Source of the DNA: Caryophanales bacterium UBA6331
GTDB taxonomy: Bacteria; Bacillota_I; Bacilli_A; RF39; UBA660
NCBI GenBank assembly: GCA_002438065.1
Contig: DJSP01000056.1
Span: 1 to 10,902 of the forward strand
Direction: 5' to 3'
Length of the DNA stretch: 10,902 nt
In this document: piece by piece, positions 1 through 6,798 of the stretch
Numbering within the stretch: the first letter of the stretch is position 1
Layout of the letters: every line of letters begins with the position of its first letter
The notes under the pieces: generated by a model
Database searches by the model: none
Seen by the model: the letters and a program-made list of their open reading frames with translations, nothing else
Told to the model about the DNA's origin: nothing
Made by a program: the position numbers and the translations under genes

Positions 1-3
1 GAC

Positions 4-31
4 ATTATATCTAAAATGCCCCCCCTGTCAA
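4..31 (-). promoter_or_regulatory. Sigma-A-type promoter with G7 spacer tract, reading out of the left edge
   Basis: On the minus strand TTGACA (31 to 26) and TATAAT (9 to 4) both match the consensus perfectly and are 16 bases apart. The spacer begins with seven consecutive G (25 to 19), very unusual in this AT-rich DNA. The transcription start should fall just beyond base 1, so the gene served is outside the window. No other promoter seen here has both hexamers perfect. The hexamers and spacing are seen directly; activity is inferred. Confidence 0.8.
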
Positions 32-33
32 TT

Positions 34-114
34 TACATTTGATTTACATTCGCTATAAATTTTAAATTAATATACATCGTTTTTTGCAAATTATTTTATA
101 CATTTTTTATACAT
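34..114 (-). repeat. Five ATGTA boxes upstream of the left-edge promoter
   Basis: The pentamer ATGTA (minus strand; tacat on plus) occurs at 34-38, 45-49, 73-77, 99-103 and 110-114. The first two and the last two are each offset by 11 bases, about one helical turn. The longer words are AATGTAAAT for the right-end pair nearest the -35 and ATGTATAAAA for the distal pair. This could be an operator array, or compositional bias of AT-rich DNA. The rest of the 130-base gap after the cohesin gene shows no convincing terminator hairpin. Confidence 0.4.
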
Positions 115-130
115 CGAAAAAAGGAAAAAT

Positions 131-1558
131 TTATTCTAAAATATTTTCTTCCCCTTCTCTATTATCTTCACTATTGTTTTGATCATTATCTAAAGTATCA
201 TTATTTTTAGATTTCTTATTTTTACTCGTTTTCTTTTTATTAATACTATTTTCTCTATCTTTATTTATTTGATTAACCATTTCCTCTTGTTTAGCCATAA
301 ATACTTTAGAAAGTTTATTTTTACTATTATTAACAAGAATTAAAGCAAATAAAAGAATTAAAACACATACTCCAAGTCCAATAGATACATAAATATACAA
401 CTTATTTGTGTTAATTAAATTATCATAATCACTTTGATTAAATAAAGATATAGTCTTATTAACACTATCATATAGATATATACCATCTTTACCAGTAGAA
501 ATATTTCTTCCTGCTATAACATAATTATTACTATCTTTGGTTAATCTATAACCTGTAACTTTAACATCATTAATAGTTATTTCTTTCTTTTCTAAATTTT
601 TAATTATAATTTCCTTGTTAGTTAAATATATTTTAAAATCATTTGAACCAAGTTCATTATAATATGTAACCTCATTATTAACTTCATCATAAATATAAAA
701 GCCATCTTTATTATTTCCATCTCTTAAATAAAGCAAAGTTAAATCTAAGTTCTCGTTTTTTAAACAAGTTATATCTTCATCATTAAATTTAATAGTTGAA
801 GATACAAAATTAGTTGGTAACTCTTCAGGTAATTTTCTTAAAATATTAAATTCTCCAGTTTTAAATGTATACATTATAGGATCCTTTTCTGGTACAGTTA
901 CTTTTAATACATAAGTTTTAGTTGTCCCATTTTCAGCAGTAACAACTATATTAAACTCATTTAATCCTTCTTTAACATCTACCTCACCTAAACCACTAAC
1001 TTTTGCTGTTTTATCATTTACTTCGCCATTTATTTTAATCTTAGTTGTAGTAGCAGTAACTATACTTGTATATTCTAAAGTTTTTTTATCAAAAGCCGGA
1101 CTTATTTCAAATCCTTCAACACTTAAAGACTTTAAATTATTATCTGATGAATAATTAATTATTACTGGCTCTTTAATATTTATCTTTATAGTAGAAGAAC
1201 TAGTTGGAATAACACTTTCACTATCCCAATCAACTAATTTAGTGTTCTCCACATTAATAGTTGCTGTTCCGACAGCTATTGCCTTAAATTTATATGTATA
1301 TGTTTTTGAAGAACTAGCTCCGTCTCCATATTGTACAACACTTGGCTCACCACTAATAAGTGATAATTTAGACTTGTCATAAGAAACTCCAAATTGCCAT
1401 GATCCTAGTTTACCACTGGATGATACCTTAACTGTTACCTTAAACGTATTATTTAAAGTTACGTTACTAGAACTACTACTTCCTTTAATTGAACCAGTAG
1501 CTGCATAAATATTTAGTGGCAATAACAACATCATAAACATTAAAATATATTTTTTCAT
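131..1558 (-). CDS. Membrane-anchored cohesin-domain surface protein with cadherin-like domain
   Basis: A 475-residue protein built as a surface receptor. It has a signal peptide (about 1-20), then a cohesin-like beta-sandwich (about 21-128) with the typical GSWQFGVSYDKSKL segment at 52-65. A cadherin-like beta-sandwich domain of the PF12733 type follows (about 135-222), then an unassigned region (about 228-380) with two related DG(F/I)Y(I/L)YD units. A transmembrane helix (about 387-409) precedes a Lys/Asn-rich, finally acidic tail that should be cytoplasmic. Cohesins bind dockerins, and the gene directly upstream ends in a dockerin, so this protein is probably its membrane anchor. The ATG at 1558 is preceded by AGGAGG with a 4-base spacer, and that SD overlaps the upstream TAG stop (TAGGAGG), implying translational coupling. 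The cohesin call rests on pattern, not on a search. Stop is TAA. Confidence 0.82.
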   Translation of the reverse strand: MKKYILMFMMLLLPLNIYAATGSIKGSSSSSNVTLNNTFKVTVKVSSSGKLGSWQFGVSYDKSKLSLISGEPSVVQYGDGASSSKTYTYKFKAIAVGTATINVENTKLVDWDSESVIPTSSSTIKINIKEPVIINYSSDNNLKSLSVEGFEISPAFDKKTLEYTSIVTATTTKIKINGEVNDKTAKVSGLGEVDVKEGLNEFNIVVTAENGTTKTYVLKVTVPEKDPIMYTFKTGEFNILRKLPEELPTNFVSSTIKFNDEDITCLKNENLDLTLLYLRDGNNKDGFYIYDEVNNEVTYYNELGSNDFKIYLTNKEIIIKNLEKKEITINDVKVTGYRLTKDSNNYVIAGRNISTGKDGIYLYDSVNKTISLFNQSDYDNLINTNKLYIYVSIGLGVCVLILLFALILVNNSKNKLSKVFMAKQEEMVNQINKDRENSINKKKTSKNKKSKNNDTLDNDQNNSEDNREGEENILE

Positions 1559-1566
1559 TTTTCCTC

Positions 1567-3528
1567 CTATTGTTCTATTTTACTAACATCTAGAATATGT
1601 TTTTGAATTTTAAGCAAATCAATTATATCAACCACACCATCTTTATTAACATCTGCAGCTTCCTTATAAGCATCACTTAATTTATTAACCCCTAAAATAT
1701 CCTTTTGTACCTTAAGTAAATCAATTATATCAATATTTCCATCTCCATTATTATCTCCATAAATAACAATAGTATATGTTTTTTCTCCATTACCTCTTAA
1801 TTTTAATGTCATACCAGTAGAAAGTATTTTATTTTCACTTACTTCAGCAATCATAGTTGGATAATTTAAATTAACTTGACTTAATAATGAAGTAGCATCT
1901 AATTTATAATCAAAATGACTTATATAATTATTCTTAATATTTATTTGTAAATTAGATAATACTTCATCAGGACTATATAATATTTCATCTCTTTTTTGAA
2001 CTAAAATTGTATAAGTTTTTTTATCCCCTGATGCACTTGTAACAATTACTTCTATCTTTGTATCATCGTTATCTAAATTTATTTCTCCCGCTCCATCAAC
2101 TTTAGCGTTCAAATTAGTAGTTGTTGCACTTACTGTCACTTTATTTGTATCTTTAGAAACATAACATGTATAATTTGTTGCACTACTTATAAATGATGGC
2201 ATTAAATTACATCCTAAAACACTTAAACTGGCAAGTGTATTATCTTCACTATAATTAACATCTAATGTAGTCATACTAGGCATTTCACCTTTAAATACGG
2301 GTATAGAGAAATAAAAAGTTTTATCTATTAATCCATTATCATAATATCCTTCATAATAATCAAATGACTCACTATAAGGAGCTCTAACATTTTGCATGTA
2401 CTGAGTACTATAATAAGTACTACCTGCTAAATCAAACTTTTGTAAATATAAGGTTGATTGTTTATATTTAGTAACATATTTGTTAAACAAATCTCCTCCA
2501 TTAACTATAGCTGCATATGGACTATTCCATCCTTTTTTCTGGGCATATGCAAGTCCTGATCTAATGATATCTGTAGCTGTTTTACCGCTTGCATTTATAT
2601 TGAAAAAATTATAATATCCCGGATATTCTGCATTATCCCCACTAGATAAAGCTGAACCTTTATTTCCTTGTTCTTGAAGTGTTCTTGCAACTAAGTGAAC
2701 GGGACTTACTCCATTTTTCTTTGCTGAATCCATAAATGTTTTAGCATAACTTATTTCAATCTTTTCTCCATTATCATTATAATAAAAAGCATTGCCTTCC
2801 ATAAATGAACCATTAAGCATTGTCTGAACTAATTCTTCTGTATGGATATTTTCTTGATATCCAAGTTCTTCAAACATAAATACTCTTTCATCATTTAAAA
2901 AATTACGAGGATCTAAATAAAATTTTATCGTTTGTTTACTAGCAGCATACCATCCACCTTCAAAAGTTATCCACTTTCCATCAGAATATGCTCCATCTTC
3001 CGTACTTCTTAAAGTTGTATTTGAACTATCTATTAAATTTAAGTTAACATATCTAGTCTCTCCAGCTACAACATCATCAAAAGTAGCATTAACATAATAA
3101 GGATTAAATTCCCATGATGGATGAATCGTTTTAAGTATTGCTAAACTTTTAGCATATGACTCAGGAAATCCTTTATTTATATATTCAGTTATTAAACTAT
3201 CACTAACTGTATACTCATTTACATCTACAAAAGAAACTGAACTATTACCTTTAGAAATATATCCTTCATACCAAAATCCACTATATTGTAATTTAATTTT
3301 GTAAAAATTACCACTTTCCCCAATTATCTCAAACGCTCTTGGATAAGAAATACTTATCTTAGCTCCAATATCACTTAATATTCTACCACAACTACTACTT
3401 GCACAACTTCTAACATAAACACCTGTTACATCTTTAGCAATTACACCTCTTTTGTAAGTAGTATCTGCACTCACAGATGTAATAAAACAAAATAATAGTA
3501 ATAATAATAAATACTTAATATACTTCAC
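1567..3528 (-). CDS. Secreted SH3/glucosaminidase (GH73-like) autolysin with cadherin-like and C-terminal dockerin domains
   Basis: A 653-residue exported peptidoglycan hydrolase. Signal peptide is about 1-21; a bacterial SH3-like domain (about 28-95) contains VYVRSCASSSC. The catalytic region of endo-beta-N-acetylglucosaminidase type (about 255-365) has ARTLQEQG, where E286 is the likely catalytic acid, followed by a YYNFFNI segment. Next come a PF12733-type cadherin-like domain (about 425-510) and a linker domain (about 520-590). A type-I-like dockerin (about 591-649) has two calcium loops, D592/N594/D596/D600/D603 and D626/N628/D630/D634/D637, each followed by IIDLLK. It should cleave the glycan backbone of the cell wall and be held by the cohesin protein encoded next. 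The start is GTG, supported by GGAG 9 bases upstream and by an extended -10 promoter; no better start lies nearby. Stop TAG is shared with the next gene's SD. Confidence 0.88.
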   Translation of the reverse strand: MKYIKYLLLLLLFCFITSVSADTTYKRGVIAKDVTGVYVRSCASSSCGRILSDIGAKISISYPRAFEIIGESGNFYKIKLQYSGFWYEGYISKGNSSVSFVDVNEYTVSDSLITEYINKGFPESYAKSLAILKTIHPSWEFNPYYVNATFDDVVAGETRYVNLNLIDSSNTTLRSTEDGAYSDGKWITFEGGWYAASKQTIKFYLDPRNFLNDERVFMFEELGYQENIHTEELVQTMLNGSFMEGNAFYYNDNGEKIEISYAKTFMDSAKKNGVSPVHLVARTLQEQGNKGSALSSGDNAEYPGYYNFFNINASGKTATDIIRSGLAYAQKKGWNSPYAAIVNGGDLFNKYVTKYKQSTLYLQKFDLAGSTYYSTQYMQNVRAPYSESFDYYEGYYDNGLIDKTFYFSIPVFKGEMPSMTTLDVNYSEDNTLASLSVLGCNLMPSFISSATNYTCYVSKDTNKVTVSATTTNLNAKVDGAGEINLDNDDTKIEVIVTSASGDKKTYTILVQKRDEILYSPDEVLSNLQINIKNNYISHFDYKLDATSLLSQVNLNYPTMIAEVSENKILSTGMTLKLRGNGEKTYTIVIYGDNNGDGNIDIIDLLKVQKDILGVNKLSDAYKEAADVNKDGVVDIIDLLKIQKHILDVSKIEQ

Positions 3529-3553
3529 TTTTTACATCTCCATCTTCTATATA

Positions 3554-3581
3554 ATTATATCAAAAAAGATAACACATTTAA
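3554..3581 (-). promoter_or_regulatory. Extended -10 promoter of the dockerin-cohesin operon
   Basis: The minus strand shows TGATATAAT, an extended -10 with a perfect TATAAT at 3559 to 3554 and TG at 3562-3561. A weak -35 (TTAAAT, 3581 to 3576, 16-base spacer) coincides with the loop of the upstream terminator. The predicted start near 3547 leaves a leader of about 20 bases holding the GGAG ribosome site before the GTG at 3528. Sequence seen directly; function inferred. Confidence 0.65.
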
Positions 3582-3593
3582 GCATTATCTTTT
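3562..3593 (-). terminator. Intrinsic terminator after the scaffold/91-residue gene pair
   Basis: On the minus strand AAAAGATAATGC pairs with GTGTTATCTTTT around the six-base loop TTAAAT, giving a 12-bp stem with two G-U pairs. The 3' arm runs into a six-T tract (3567 to 3562). It lies about 20 bases after the stop of the 91-residue gene and directly before the dockerin promoter. The stem is AT-rich, so strength is uncertain. Confidence 0.6.
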
Positions 3594-3614
3594 AAAATAT
3601 ACATTACTTTACAC

Positions 3615-3890
3615 TTATAATTTTTCTATAACTTTATGATTTTTTTCTAAACATCTTATTAAATCATCATGATCATACTTACTAAATATATCTTTTAATT
3701 TATCTGGATTCATTAAAAACATTCCTAAATGATTTACAAATACTTCATGTTCATTAGTTAAACCTAAATCTTTTAAAGTATTAAAATTTTCTTTAACAAC
3801 ATTAGGAAATAATTCTAAACTCTCTTTTAAAGAAGAAGTTATATTATTTATTTCTTCATTTGTTAATCCTAAATCTACTAAATAATCCAT
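3615..3890 (-). CDS. Small all-helical protein, possible mTERF-like helical repeat unit
   Basis: A 91-residue protein I do not recognise by name. It has no signal peptide, no membrane segment and no Cys-based motif, and looks wholly helical. Its pattern (P-N-V-V-x(5)-L-K-D-L-G-L, then N-H-L-G-M-F-L-M-N-P-D-K-L) resembles the P-x-h-L...L-x-x-L-G helix pairs of mTERF-type repeats. A related pattern appears near residues 439-482 of the upstream protein. The ATG overlaps the upstream TAA by one base (TAATG), and AAAGG lies about 10 bases before it, so translation is very likely coupled to the 540-residue gene. A terminator follows. It probably works with the upstream protein as a partner or split-off module; that is inference. 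Confidence 0.75.
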   Translation of the reverse strand: MDYLVDLGLTNEEINNITSSLKESLELFPNVVKENFNTLKDLGLTNEHEVFVNHLGMFLMNPDKLKDIFSKYDHDDLIRCLEKNHKVIEKL

Positions 3891-5503
3891 TATCTATCAG
3901 CCTTTCCCATATCACTTAAATGTTTTGCTTTAATAATTATATCTGTTATATTAGCTTCTTTAATGTTTGTACCAAAACTAGATATTACTTCATTTAAATC
4001 TAATAAAGTTATATTAGGTAAACTACTAAGCACTAATGATATATTATGAATAGATTGATTTGCTATTAATAATTTAGTTATCATACTATCAAGTTCACTA
4101 CTATCCATCTCAAATACTTTTGGATTTTGATAAATACCATCTAATTCAATATTATTCTTTCTTAATACCTCTAATACCTTAGTAAAGTTTATTGGATTAA
4201 ATATTTTTCTTAAATATTCTTTGTATTCATCACTAAATTTATCAAAATCAATCTTATTAGTAATAAAGAAATTAGTTACAATATCAGTAGTTGTATTTTC
4301 ATTAGAAAGTTTAGAATCATTTTCTTTACGATTTGTACCAAATATATCTAACTCAGTAAATCCAGTATGTTCTTCATTACTATCCAACGATTTTTTTTCT
4401 TTATTATCTACATTTATTTCTTGTTCAATATTTTCTTTATTACTTTTTTCTTCTATTTTCTTACCAAAAATGCTTTCATATTCTTTATCTATTGAATCAT
4501 TTAATGTTTTAAAATCAATATTATCGTCTTTCTGCGTTGCAAACAATGAACTTATAGTATCATCAAAATGACTATCTTCATCATCTTCAATTGCTAATAA
4601 ATCCTTATCTTCACTTGAATTATTTGCATCTAAAAAACTATAACTATCATCTAAATCAATATTTCCAAAATCTCTATCTGATATTTCATTACTATCTTCA
4701 TCATCATACATAAATAATGAATTATCAAATTCAAAGGAATTATCATTTTCTTTAGTTTCTTTTTCTTCTTTATCAAATAAAACTGGTTCAGATACATTTT
4801 TATCATTTTCTTCAGGCTCATTATCAGAAATTTCTATAGCAGCATCTTCAATTATCGCCTGCTTGTTATTTTCATCATTTTCTTCTTTATCTATAGATTC
4901 AATTTCATCAAAAACAGGACTATCATCAATTGGTTCGTCTATAACAACTGGTGCATCTTCAATTTCTACTTCTGCTGACTCAGTTGGTGTAAATACAAGT
5001 GATTCAGGATTTTCTTCTGAATAATTAATAATTTTTTCAAATTCTGCTTTATAGTATTCGAGTGCAACATTTACACAATCAAACTTTTCTTTCTTTTCCT
5101 TTTTATCTTTTTTTAGATTTATTAATAGTTCTTTAATTGTTCTTGCTCGATCTGTAAGTTCATTTATTTTTTCAACCTGTTTTGCTATCTCTTTTTGTTT
5201 TCCAACAATTTTAGTTGTTATTTCTTTAGTACCAACATCAACAATTGCATCTAAACCTTTATTTCCATAATTTTCTTTTAAATCTCCTAAATCTTTTTCA
5301 AAAGATGCAATTTCTGATTCAAGACCTGTAATATTTGATTTATAATCATCTACATTAATTTTATAACCTTTTGCTTCATCTATTTTAGAATCAATTTTTT
5401 GTTGAACTATCTTTAATGAATTATCTAAATCTTCTTTTTCAATGGTTAAATCATTTAAAATTTCTTTTAATTTTCCATTAATTTCATTAATTTTATCTAG
5501 CAT
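3890..5503 (-). CDS. Coiled-coil/acidic disordered scaffold-like cytoplasmic protein, function unknown
   Basis: A roughly 540-residue protein without signal peptide or membrane helix (numbering from the upstream TTG). Residues about 1-165 form long coiled coils rich in Lys and Glu. Residues about 170-400 are a very acidic, low-complexity and probably disordered linker with short aromatic islands (SLFMYDDED, YSFLDAN, SSLFATQ, ESIFGKK, LDIFGTN). Residues about 408-535 are a compact helical domain resembling the next, coupled gene. This architecture suggests a cytoplasmic tether or scaffold. I prefer the ATG at 5503, with TAGG 9 bases upstream. The in-frame TTG at 5512 would add three residues, but its only ribosome site is AAGG 4 bases away. 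It has its own promoter after the Tad operon. No function is assigned; a role with the Tad machine rests only on proximity. Confidence 0.8.
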   Translation of the reverse strand: MLDKINEINGKLKEILNDLTIEKEDLDNSLKIVQQKIDSKIDEAKGYKINVDDYKSNITGLESEIASFEKDLGDLKENYGNKGLDAIVDVGTKEITTKIVGKQKEIAKQVEKINELTDRARTIKELLINLKKDKKEKKEKFDCVNVALEYYKAEFEKIINYSEENPESLVFTPTESAEVEIEDAPVVIDEPIDDSPVFDEIESIDKEENDENNKQAIIEDAAIEISDNEPEENDKNVSEPVLFDKEEKETKENDNSFEFDNSLFMYDDEDSNEISDRDFGNIDLDDSYSFLDANNSSEDKDLLAIEDDEDSHFDDTISSLFATQKDDNIDFKTLNDSIDKEYESIFGKKIEEKSNKENIEQEINVDNKEKKSLDSNEEHTGFTELDIFGTNRKENDSKLSNENTTTDIVTNFFITNKIDFDKFSDEYKEYLRKIFNPINFTKVLEVLRKNNIELDGIYQNPKVFEMDSSELDSMITKLLIANQSIHNISLVLSSLPNITLLDLNEVISSFGTNIKEANITDIIIKAKHLSDMGKADR

Positions 5504-5531
5504 TTCTACCAACCTACCTTATTCTAAAAAG

Positions 5532-5561
5532 AGTATACCATATTTTTTTATAAAAAAACAA
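5532..5561 (-). promoter_or_regulatory. Extended -10 promoter of the scaffold-like operon
   Basis: Minus strand TGGTATACT carries an extended -10, TATACT at 5537 to 5532. TTGTTT at 5561 to 5556 is an 18-base-spaced -35 lying in the 3' arm of the preceding terminator. The predicted start is near 5525, just upstream of the AAGGTAGG ribosome site. Sequence seen directly; activity inferred. Confidence 0.55.
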
Positions 5562-5578
5562 GATGATACACCTGTTTT
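5552..5578 (-). terminator. Intrinsic terminator of the Tad operon
   Basis: Immediately after the TAA of the 135-residue gene, AAAACAGG (5578 to 5571) pairs with CTTGTTTT (5562 to 5555) around an eight-base loop. Seven T in a row (5558 to 5552) complete the 3' side. The stem is 8 bp with one G-U pair. It overlaps the next operon's -35 region. Confidence 0.6.
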
Positions 5579-5985
5579 TATCTATTTTTTAATTCATTCA
5601 AATTTTTTAAAAATTCTTCACTTGAAATACTTAAATTAGATTGATCTTGTTTTGTTTTTGGTAATTCCATTTTTTCTTCATTATTTATTTTTTCTTTTTC
5701 AATAACTTCATTTATCTTATTATCTTTAGTTAAATTTTCTTTTTCTTCCTTTGATAAATTATCATTTAATGTTTTATCATTTGGAATAGTAACATCAATA
5801 TCTTTATCATTATTTTTATCTATTATTTTTTCTTCTATTACTTTAATATTTTTCTTTTCTTTTTTTATAGTTAATATTATTAAAACTATAAAAATTAACG
5901 CTACTAAAGAAGTTATTATATAAAAATAAATCATTCCATTTTTAGAACTATATAATATGTCTAATAATTTTTTAATATTTTCCAT
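5578..5985 (-). CDS. Single-pass membrane protein with long charged cytoplasmic tail, last gene of the Tad operon
   Basis: A 135-residue protein of unknown function. One transmembrane helix (about 18-41, IYFYIITSLVALIFIVLIIL core) is followed by a Lys/Glu/Asn-rich, probably disordered tail (about 42-118) and a short C-terminal helix (SSEEFLKNLNELKNR). The KKEKK cluster right after the helix argues for a cytoplasmic tail under the positive-inside rule. There is no prepilin cleavage motif (Gly followed by Phe/Thr-Leu-x-x-x-Glu), so it is not an obvious Flp, TadE or TadF pilin. It starts 16 bases after the TadC-like stop, with AGAGG 5 bases before the ATG, and is followed by the operon terminator. 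It could be an accessory subunit of the pilus platform. Confidence 0.75.
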   Translation of the reverse strand: MENIKKLLDILYSSKNGMIYFYIITSLVALIFIVLIILTIKKEKKNIKVIEEKIIDKNNDKDIDVTIPNDKTLNDNLSKEEKENLTKDNKINEVIEKEKINNEEKMELPKTKQDQSNLSISSEEFLKNLNELKNR

Positions 5986-6001
5986 TTTTCCTCTCTTAAA
6001 T

Positions 6002-6796
6002 CTAAACTGAACTAGTAAATAACATCATAATTGAAATTACAAGCAAAATCATTACGCCAACAGTTGTAGCAACTAACATAACTCTTGTTTTACTTTCCAT
6101 TGTTTCTAATCTTGCTTTATATCTTGTTTCTCTAGCCTTTTGTTGCAAACTAGAAATATTTCTTGAAAAAGTTAATAATTGTTCTTGTTTTCTTTCTTGG
6201 CTACCCAAACTTAGACGATATAATAATCTCATCATTCTCATTGAGTCTCTAACAGGATATTCTTTTGCAAAATCCATATAAGGATTAATAGTTGAATCAC
6301 CAGCATTTATTTTTTCAATTAATTCAAGTAAACCATTTCTGAATATTTCGGGAGCTTCGGTAATTGATTTACCAAGAGCAACAGGTACTGTATAATGTTG
6401 AACAAGAATTTCTAAATTTTTTAAATAATATGGAAGCATCATATCAATTTTACTTAAATGTGATTTATAATATTTTTTTATTTGAAAATAAGGTAATTTA
6501 AACATACCATATCCGGCAATAATTGTAATAATAACCTTAATATATGATAAATCGCCAATAAAAAATAATAATAAAAGAAACATAACAAGTAAACCATTTC
6601 TTAATCTCGAATTATACAATGTTTGGGTATCGACTGCATCGCCATATTTAGCTTTAAGAAAAAAATCATAATCTTTTTCTTTTAATTTAATAAATAAATC
6701 CTTATTATCATTTAAAAATTTATTTGTACTTATACTGCCATTATATTCAAGTATTACATAAAGAAGGACACCTATAATTAAAACTTCTATTAACAT
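6002..6796 (-). CDS. tadC: TadC-like type II secretion F-domain platform protein
   Basis: A 264-residue inner-membrane protein of the T2SS F-domain (GspF) family, matching the second of the two platform subunits in Tad loci. Membrane segments lie at about 2-17, 68-82, 85-100 and 239-260. The cytoplasmic F domain (about 115-232) includes the helical segment LPYYLKNLEILVQHY and a basic region ending in ETRYKARLETMESK before the last helix. It should form the assembly platform with the TadB-like protein and be driven by the CpaF-like ATPase. The ATG lies two bases after the TadB-like stop, and AGGAGG sits inside the upstream reading frame 9 bases before it, so translation is coupled. tadC rather than tadB is chosen from order and topology; divergence leaves some doubt. 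Confidence 0.85.
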   Translation of the reverse strand: MLIEVLIIGVLLYVILEYNGSISTNKFLNDNKDLFIKLKEKDYDFFLKAKYGDAVDTQTLYNSRLRNGLLVMFLLLLFFIGDLSYIKVIITIIAGYGMFKLPYFQIKKYYKSHLSKIDMMLPYYLKNLEILVQHYTVPVALGKSITEAPEIFRNGLLELIEKINAGDSTINPYMDFAKEYPVRDSMRMMRLLYRLSLGSQERKQEQLLTFSRNISSLQQKARETRYKARLETMESKTRVMLVATTVGVMILLVISIMMLFTSSV

Positions 6797-6798
6797 AT

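Noticed and set aside
3501..3514. Trinucleotide repeat in the dockerin gene as a phase-variation tract
   Set aside because: The repeats encode the Leu run of the signal peptide; changes would stay in frame, so on/off switching is not expected.
131..3528. Cellulosome gene cluster
   Set aside because: The only enzyme is a peptidoglycan glucosaminidase; there is no multi-cohesin scaffoldin, plant-wall hydrolase or carbohydrate-binding module.
4221..4571. Plus-strand open frame of 116 codons rich in Ser and Leu
   Set aside because: It is antisense to the acidic linker of the scaffold-like gene; its composition mirrors that Asp/Glu/Asn-rich coding, and no ribosome site is seen.
5442..5639. Plus-strand open frame of 65 codons
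   Set aside because: It spans two minus-strand gene ends and their terminator; no family features.
5578..5985. Flp-type pilin
   Set aside because: There is no prepilin cleavage motif before the hydrophobic helix, and the long charged tail is not pilin-like.
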